This document shows positions 14,956 through 19,785 of a DNA stretch of 19,785 nucleotides, in pieces. A program made the position numbers and the translations under genes. This DNA is from Candidatus Sericytochromatia bacterium (lineage in GTDB: Bacteria; Cyanobacteriota; Sericytochromatia; UBA7694; JACMQJ01). Each line of letters starts with the position of its first letter. Position 1 is the first letter of the stretch. The notes beneath the pieces were generated by a model. The model was not told where the DNA came from, did no database searches, and worked only from the letters and a program-made list of their open reading frames with translations. The stretch covers positions 1-19,785 of the forward strand of contig JACMQJ010000316.1 in assembly GCA_014377055.1 (NCBI GenBank), written 5' to 3'.

Positions 14956-15858
14956 ATGAACATTGTCATTCCCTTATTTATTCTTGTCTTCGTCATTATT
15001 ACTCTGATGAAGTTAATCATTATAGTTAGGCAATCAGAAGAGTATGTTGTAGAGAGATTTGGAAGGTTTAATAAGACCTTAAAAAGTGGTCTTAATATCT
15101 TAATACCTTATGCTGATAAAGTCGCCTTTAGAGCAAATCTACGTGAGCAAGTACACACGTTTGAGCCACAACCAATGATCACAAAAGATAATGCTACTGT
15201 TAATATCAATGCTGTAACCTACTTTAGAATTATGGATCCCCATAAAGCTTATTACTCAGTTGTTTCTTATGAAGATGCTATTAGCCAATTTATTATAACA
15301 ACATTGCGTAATCTAGTTGGAGAGCTTGAGTTGGATGAAACATTAACCTCAAGAAATCATGTCAATAATAAATTACAAATAACTTTGGATGAAGTAACCA
15401 ATCATTGGGGAATTAAAATTACTCGGGTAGAAGTAAAAGAAATTACTCCATTACAAGAAATAGCTGAGGCAATGAGTAAACAAATGGTCGCAGAAAGAAC
15501 AAAAAGAGCCGCTATACTCTCTGCTGAGGGACAAAAGCAAGCTGCTATCTTATCTTCAGAAGGTCAAAAGCAAGCAGCAATTCTTTATTCACAAGGTAAA
15601 CAAGAAGCATTGGTTCTGGAAGCAAAGGGTCAAGCTGAAGCTACAATTTTAAAAGCTCAAGCTGATAAAGAGGCAATGCAGTATATTATGTCAACTTTTG
15701 GTACAGCTGATTCTAAAGAGATGCTTTTAGTACTTAAGTATCTTGAGATGCTCCCAAAACTTGCTGATGGGAAAGGTACAACTTTAGTAGTACCAGAACA
15801 ATTAAGCAATTTAACAAATATAAGTACAATTGCTGGCAAAATTTTTAATCGACAATAA
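14956..15858 (+). CDS. SPFH/band-7 (stomatin-like, QmcA-type) membrane protein
   Basis: This is a membrane-anchored scaffold of the stomatin/prohibitin class, which forms large ring oligomers and organises membrane proteases or lipids. The 300-residue product has one N-terminal membrane segment (about 4-24) and a band-7 domain (about 25-190, with VVERFGRFNKTLKSGLNILIPYADKV and the WGIKITRVEVKEI strand). A helical tail from 184 to 238 is made of five 11-residue repeats (RAAILSAEGQK, QAAILSSEGQK and so on). The C-terminal LLVLKYLEMLPKLA...VVPEQL is typical of the QmcA group. The ribosome site is AAGGAAAT before the ATG. The frequent partner NfeD is not adjacent. The gene appears to be monocistronic. 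Confidence 0.93.
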   Translation: MNIVIPLFILVFVIITLMKLIIIVRQSEEYVVERFGRFNKTLKSGLNILIPYADKVAFRANLREQVHTFEPQPMITKDNATVNINAVTYFRIMDPHKAYYSVVSYEDAISQFIITTLRNLVGELELDETLTSRNHVNNKLQITLDEVTNHWGIKITRVEVKEITPLQEIAEAMSKQMVAERTKRAAILSAEGQKQAAILSSEGQKQAAILYSQGKQEALVLEAKGQAEATILKAQADKEAMQYIMSTFGTADSKEMLLVLKYLEMLPKLADGKGTTLVVPEQLSNLTNISTIAGKIFNRQ

Positions 15859-15910
15859 TCAAACGATAGACTAGTTTTCTAAAAACTTTAATTTATTTAG
15901 CGTTAATTTT

Positions 15911-15988
15911 GAGATTCTTGATTCCACTACGCTTCATTCAGAATGACATTTACGCAATTTGTCACTCTGAGGAACGAAGAGTCTAATT
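15911..15988. repeat. Imperfect palindrome resembling a dispersed REP/MITE-type repeat
   Basis: A left arm beginning GATTCTT and ending TTCAGAATGACA (15913-15948) is an imperfect inverted match to the right arm TGTCACTCTGAGGAACGAAGAGTC (15960-15983), around an AT-rich centre. It is visibly richer in G+C than its flanks and lies between two convergent genes. Very similar 'TTC...TCAGAATGACA' palindromes are scattered in many bacterial genomes (from memory). Other copies cannot be checked here because only one is in the window. Confidence 0.55.
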
Positions 15989-16015
15989 TGATATGCTATA
16001 AGAATAAATATTTTC

Positions 16016-16054
16016 ATCACTTGAGTTTTCTTATAAGAAATTACTTGAAGTGAT
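16016..16054. terminator. Nested inverted repeat downstream of egtD
   Basis: ATCACTT (16016-16022) pairs with AAGTGAT (16048-16054), enclosing a perfect 14-bp palindrome TTTCTTATAAGAAA (16027-16040). It starts 3 bp after the egtD stop on the minus strand and is the probable end of the egtBD transcript. Confidence 0.5.
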
Positions 16055-16056
16055 AT

Positions 16057-17049
16057 CTACAGCTGAAAATAATTAATTGAAAAATATTCTTTTTCATCTG
16101 TCCAATAAAAATGTTTTTTATAACCTAATGAAAGTGCTATATCTCTAAACTCATTAACAGTATATTTGTATGAATTTTCTGTATGAATTTTTTCGTCTTT
16201 TTCAAAACTAATTTTTAGATTATCAATCATAAAGCTTTGTTGTTTTTTGGAAACTATATACATTTCAATTCTTCCAACTTCTTGATTATAGATTGACTGA
16301 TGCTCAAAATTATTAACATCAAGATCTACATTAAGCTCATTTTTTATTCTGTGTAATAAGTTTAAGTTAAATTGAGCCGTAATTCCTTTAGAGTCGTTAT
16401 AGGCTTTTTCCAAAACATCTTTATCTTTTTTTAGATCAACACCAATTAAAAGACCACCTTGATTATCTGTTAATTCAATAAACTTTTTTAAAACTTTAAT
16501 AACATCATTTGAATCATAATTACCTATTGAAGATCCAGGAAAAAATATTACCTTATTTTTACTTTCTTTTTTTAATGATTCAGGTAATGAAAAATTATTC
16601 AGATAATCGGCACAGATAGGAATAATATTAATATTAGGAAACTCTTTTGCTACTTTTTCGGCAGCATGAAATAAAAAGTCGCCTGAAATCTCAATTGGTA
16701 TATAATTTTTGATACTTTTGTGAGCAGATAATATTCTTCTTACTTTTTCACAGCTACCACTACCAGGCTCTATTATTGATACATTTTCGCCCATAAACTC
16801 ATTAATAGAAATAATATTATCCATTAGTAATTTTTTTTCTATTAAGGGTATATAGTATTCCTCAAGCTCAACAATTTGCTCAAAAAGTTCCGAACCTTTT
16901 TTGTCATAAAATAATTTTGGGGCTAGGGTTTTTTCTTTTTTGCTCAACCCGCTAATAACTTCTTCTTTGAAGTCTACTAACTTAGGCTTAAAATCATAAA
17001 ATTCTAAATTATTTAGTTTTTGTACATTTTTTTTGGTACTAATCGTCAT
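16057..17049 (-). CDS. egtD: L-histidine N-alpha-methyltransferase EgtD
   Basis: EgtD trimethylates histidine with S-adenosylmethionine to hercynine, the first step of ergothioneine synthesis in the cytoplasm. The 330-residue product, a normal length, has LFYDKKGSELFEQI (46-59), the SAM-binding EPGSGSCEK (94-102), IPIEIS (117-122) and FFPGSSIGNYD (168-178). Residues matching the known histidine-binding set are N176, Y216, E290 and S292 (in TENSYKY). The ATG overlaps the end of egtB by 11 nt with a GAGG site before it, so the two are translated from one message. A long run of DKK/EKE residues and AT-rich codons fits the rest of the window. Confidence 0.95.
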   Translation of the reverse strand: MTISTKKNVQKLNNLEFYDFKPKLVDFKEEVISGLSKKEKTLAPKLFYDKKGSELFEQIVELEEYYIPLIEKKLLMDNIISINEFMGENVSIIEPGSGSCEKVRRILSAHKSIKNYIPIEISGDFLFHAAEKVAKEFPNINIIPICADYLNNFSLPESLKKESKNKVIFFPGSSIGNYDSNDVIKVLKKFIELTDNQGGLLIGVDLKKDKDVLEKAYNDSKGITAQFNLNLLHRIKNELNVDLDVNNFEHQSIYNQEVGRIEMYIVSKKQQSFMIDNLKISFEKDEKIHTENSYKYTVNEFRDIALSLGYKKHFYWTDEKEYFSINYFQL

Positions 17050-18280
17050 TGACTAACCTCATTCCACTAAATTGCCACCTATTTTGAGGATAAAAAAAGT
17101 TTCTATATGTTAATCTAATATGTTCTTTTGGTGTGACACAACATCCACCTCTCAAAACCATTTGATTAATCATAAACTTACCATTATACTCTCCCAACCC
17201 CTCATACAATGCTTTAAATCCTGGATAGGCTAAATATGCACTGCTTGTCCATTCCCAAACGTCACCATACATCTGTTGTATAGCACTTTTATCAAAGGTA
17301 TCTACATGAGGCTGATATTTTTTATTATCCAAAAAATTTCCTTCTATTTTTAAATCTTTGGCTACAGCTTCCCATTCAAATTCGGATGGTAATCTTTTGC
17401 CTGACCATGTTGCAAAAGCGTCTGCCTCATAATAGCTGATATGACAAACTGGCTGATACTCATCAAGTTTTTTTAAACCATTAAGGGTAAAAATACTCCA
17501 ATTATTTTGATCTTTTTCCCAATAAAGAGGAGCTTTCCAAGATTCATTATTTTTGCATGACCAACCGTCAGAGAGCCAATATCTAGGATCATCATAACCA
17601 CCTGAATTAATAAAATCAACAAACTCACCATTCAAAACAGGTCTTGAGGCAATTGTGCAACCATTAATATATGATTTATGTACAGGTAATTCATTATCAA
17701 ACGAAAAATCTAAGTTTTGATGACCAATTCTTATAACTTGTTCAGGTATATCAACCCAACTTAGTTTTTCACATAAGCTTATTTCTAATTCATTATCAAT
17801 ATATACAGGCTTTAGTGGATTATGATAAAAATTATTTTTTATATCCATCAATAATAATTCTTGATGCTGTTGCTCATGATTTAAACCTATTTCAAGTAGA
17901 GGTAATACTATAGACTTTGTTTGCTGATCTGCATTTTTAATTAGCTCAAGAATCAAGTCATTAACATATTTTCTATATTTATAAATTTCTTCAACTGAAG
18001 GTCTCGATAAAATACTTCTTTTATTTTTATCAAGCATCTTACCAACGGAGTTATAGTAAGAGTTAAAGATAAAATTATAATTAATGTCAAATATTTTATA
18101 ATTTTTATAATGAGGAATTAAAATAAAATTTTCAAAAAACCAAGTAATATGAGCAATATGCCACTTGACAGGGCTTACCTCTGGTATAGATTGTATTACA
18201 TAATCTTCATGAATTAAAGGCTTACATATTTCTTCTGTCAATGCTCTAATTCGGCTAAACTTAGTCGCTATCTCATCCAT
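17039..18280 (-). CDS. egtB: Ergothioneine sulfoxide synthase EgtB
   Basis: EgtB is a non-haem iron enzyme that joins a thiol (gamma-glutamylcysteine or cysteine) to hercynine using O2. The 413-residue product has an N-terminal DinB-like helical domain with the three-His iron site: H44 in WHIAHITWFFE and H135/H139 in NHEQQHQELL. A formylglycine-generating-enzyme-like (sulfatase-modifying) domain follows, with PVCHISYYEADAFATWSGKRLPSEFEWE, YGDVWEWT and the C-terminal GGCCVTP...RLTYRNFF.P..RW.FSGMRL. Fused methyltransferase sequence, as in OvoA, is absent and is supplied by the next gene. No egtA, egtC or egtE is adjacent; some lineages use only EgtB and EgtD from one locus. The ribosome site is weak. 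Confidence 0.95.
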   Translation of the reverse strand: MDEIATKFSRIRALTEEICKPLIHEDYVIQSIPEVSPVKWHIAHITWFFENFILIPHYKNYKIFDINYNFIFNSYYNSVGKMLDKNKRSILSRPSVEEIYKYRKYVNDLILELIKNADQQTKSIVLPLLEIGLNHEQQHQELLLMDIKNNFYHNPLKPVYIDNELEISLCEKLSWVDIPEQVIRIGHQNLDFSFDNELPVHKSYINGCTIASRPVLNGEFVDFINSGGYDDPRYWLSDGWSCKNNESWKAPLYWEKDQNNWSIFTLNGLKKLDEYQPVCHISYYEADAFATWSGKRLPSEFEWEAVAKDLKIEGNFLDNKKYQPHVDTFDKSAIQQMYGDVWEWTSSAYLAYPGFKALYEGLGEYNGKFMINQMVLRGGCCVTPKEHIRLTYRNFFYPQNRWQFSGMRLVNDD

Positions 18281-18336
18281 TAATTATTCTCTGATAAAAT
18301 TATTTTCTCTCACAAAAGTAGAAAGATAAAAAAATG

Positions 18337-18365
18337 CGTATAGTAATATCATATATCTTTTACAA
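18337..18365 (-). promoter_or_regulatory. Candidate egtBD promoter
   Basis: On the minus strand TTGTAA (18365-18360) and TATACG (18342-18337) are 17 bp apart, about 57 bases before the ATG. The -10 is weak. AGTAATAT (18342-18349) and ATATTACT (18371-18378) form an inverted repeat across this promoter, a possible operator. Confidence 0.3.
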
Positions 18366-18403
18366 ATAAAATATTACTTTTTTATAGTTTTTGTTTAACT
18401 ATT

Positions 18404-18451
18404 TTCTCATCAAAAACAAAATACTTGAAAAGTTGATAATTGAGATGAGAA
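18404..18451. repeat. Inverted repeat between egtB and AAA-ATPase gene
   Basis: TTCTCATC (18404-18411) pairs with GATGAGAA (18444-18451). With a three-base offset the pairing extends outward through CTATTTT and AAAATAG. It lies in the divergent promoter region and may be a regulator site or a leader hairpin. Confidence 0.3.
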
Positions 18452-18490
18452 TAAAATAGAACCATTGTATAATTAGTTCTATAAAATAGA
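18451..18490 (+). promoter_or_regulatory. TATAAT box flanked by direct repeats ATAAAATAGA
   Basis: ATAAAATAGA occurs exactly at 18451-18460 and 18481-18490, 30 bp apart (about three helical turns), bracketing TATAAT at 18468-18473. The ATG of the AAA-ATPase-like gene is at 18508. The layout resembles a pair of sites for one regulator around a promoter. Confidence 0.35.
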
Positions 18491-18507
18491 GATTAAATAA
18501 GATTAAA

Positions 18508-19785
18508 ATGGAAGAAAAAAAGCTGAAAAGTTTACCTTTAGGTGAGCAAACTTTTAAAGATATAATAGAAAAAAATAAGCTCTATGTTGACAAAACAGAA
18601 GAAATATATAAGTTACTGGAAACAAGAAATAAGTATTTTTTTCTTTCTCGCCCAAGAAGATTTGGGAAATCATTACTAATTAGTACTTTAAAAGAAATAT
18701 TTTCGGGTAATAAAGAGTTATTCAAGGATTTATGGATCTACGATAAAATTGATTGGGTAAAATATCCAATCTTAAGAATTGATTTTAATGGAATGGTTTA
18801 TTCACAGGGTACAAAAGCATTTATAGAATCATTAGATAGTAAAATACAAGATTTAGCTAATGATTATAAAATAGTATTAGAAAATAAAGACTTCAAGAAA
18901 GCTTTTAAAGAATTAATAAAGAAACTATCTGAAAAAGAAAAAGTTGTAATATTAATTGATGAATATGATAAACCTATAATTGAGTATATAGAGGATATCG
19001 AAAAAGCAAAAGAAATGAGGGGAATATTAAAAGATTTTTATATAACATTAAAAGAAGCTGATGAATATATACATTTTGCCTTTTTAACTGGTGTTTCTAA
19101 ATTTTCAAAAGTATCAGTTTTTTCAGCTTTAAATAATTTAACAGATATATCATTACGTGAAAAATTTTCCAAGATAGTGGGAATTGATGAAGAGCAATTA
19201 TATAGTTACTTTGGTGAAAGAATAACACTTTTAGCACAAAAAGAAAATATAAGTGAGGATAAATTAAAATTAATATTAAGAAAATGGTATAACGGATATT
19301 CTTGGGATGGTAAAAACTTTGTTTATAACCCTTACTCATTACTTTCAGTTTTTAGTGCAGAGGAATTTAAGAATTATTGGTTTGAAACAGGAACACCAAC
19401 ATTTCTAATTAAGATGATCAAAGAATATAATTTAGATGTAAAAAAACTGGAAAAATCTGTTTTAAGTGAAGAAGATTTTTCGTCTTATGAAGTAGATAAT
19501 ATGAATGTTATGGCATTATTATTTCAGACAGGTTACTTGACCATAAAAGAGATAATAAGAAATGATAGTTTTGAAAAAGAATACTTGCTTAGCTATCCAA
19601 ATAAAGAAGTAAAAGATTCACTCTTAAATTTTATATTAGATGATTTTGCAGGAAAACAAATATCAAATGATATTTCTATAAATGAAATGGTAAGAAAATT
19701 AAAAGCAAATGATTTGGATAGTTTTATTGATATATTAAAATCAATTTTTGGAACAATAGCAGTAAAAATGCAACCAGACAAAAAA
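18508..19785 (+). CDS. AAA-ATPase-like (PF09820) / PD-(D/E)XK family protein, 3' end missing
   Basis: The frame opens at ATG 18508 and continues to the last base without a stop, giving 426 visible residues. The N-terminal family signature LPLGEQTFKDIIEKNKLYVDKT is clear. A Walker A-like RPRRFGKS (48-55), Walker B LIDEYDKP (149-156), the sensor region TGVSKFSKVSVFSALNNL and WYNGYSW with YNPYSLL follow. These match the AAA-ATPase-like family that usually ends in a PDDEXK_9 nuclease-like domain, which would lie mostly beyond the window. The biological role of the family is not established; it is often present in many copies per genome. No good ribosome site is seen. A TATAAT at 18468-18473 is the likely -10. 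The gene may have a horizontal history, but codon use matches the neighbours. Confidence 0.88.
   Translation, partial: MEEKKLKSLPLGEQTFKDIIEKNKLYVDKTEEIYKLLETRNKYFFLSRPRRFGKSLLISTLKEIFSGNKELFKDLWIYDKIDWVKYPILRIDFNGMVYSQGTKAFIESLDSKIQDLANDYKIVLENKDFKKAFKELIKKLSEKEKVVILIDEYDKPIIEYIEDIEKAKEMRGILKDFYITLKEADEYIHFAFLTGVSKFSKVSVFSALNNLTDISLREKFSKIVGIDEEQLYSYFGERITLLAQKENISEDKLKLILRKWYNGYSWDGKNFVYNPYSLLSVFSAEEFKNYWFETGTPTFLIKMIKEYNLDVKKLEKSVLSEEDFSSYEVDNMNVMALLFQTGYLTIKEIIRNDSFEKEYLLSYPNKEVKDSLLNFILDDFAGKQISNDISINEMVRKLKANDLDSFIDILKSIFGTIAVKMQPDKK

Noticed and set aside
16057..18280. OvoA (ovothiol synthase) or selenoneine SenA identity for the egtB/egtD pair
   Set aside because: OvoA carries a fused C-terminal methyltransferase. 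Here the methyltransferase is a separate EgtD with the histidine-binding residues, and no senB or selD is adjacent.
19097..19781. Minus-strand frames within the AAA-ATPase-like gene
   Set aside because: Low-complexity Ile/Phe/Leu-rich translations from an AT-rich gene on the plus strand; the plus frame has clear family motifs.

Overview
This is an AT-rich bacterial window (roughly 30% GC by eye). It carries thirteen complete protein genes and two that run off the edges. The mix is three beta-propeller proteins (two of them lipoproteins), a lone complex I NuoB, an ergothioneine EgtB/EgtD pair, a TIGR04282/TIGR04283-type transferase pair and MnmG. It would fit a non-photosynthetic cyanobacterial relative (Melainabacteria/Vampirovibrionia) or a similar low-GC Gram-negative lineage. 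That placement is inference only: no rRNA or taxon-specific marker is present. EgtB chemistry needs oxygen and NuoB is a respiratory subunit, so an aerobic or microaerobic life is likely.

Layout. Positions 1-2841 (+) hold the 3' part of a large zinc-ribbon, double beta-propeller protein. 3028-4464 (+) is an NHL-repeat lipoprotein ending at a perfect 25-bp palindromic terminator, shared with the convergent proline-rich repeat lipoprotein at 4587-5147 (-). A 690-bp gene-free stretch (5148-5838) full of inverted repeats follows. Next is a two-gene (+) unit, a receiver-domain protein (5839-6465) and a small helical protein (6485-6772) that appear to share a C-terminal module. A convergent terminator separates them from a solitary nuoB (6992-7570, -).

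Positions 7728-10832 (-) look like one four-gene transcription unit. In order of transcription these are a glucosaminidase-domain protein, a DUF2064/TIGR04282 GT-A-like protein, a TIGR04283 family 2 glycosyltransferase, and a protein with a DUF2325-like N-terminus followed by tryptophan spaced exactly every seven residues. mnmG (10991-12901, -) comes next. It is divergent from a second NHL lipoprotein with a fibronectin-like domain (13117-14814, +). An SPFH/band-7 membrane protein follows (14956-15858, +), then an imperfect intergenic palindrome that looks like a dispersed repeat. egtB and egtD overlap by 11 nt on the minus strand (16057-18280). At the right edge (18508-19785, +) is the 5' part of an AAA-ATPase-like/PD-(D/E)XK family protein.

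The observations most worth following are the tryptophan-heptad protein and its operon partners, the shared C-terminal module in the receiver two-gene unit, and the structured intergenic region in front of that unit.
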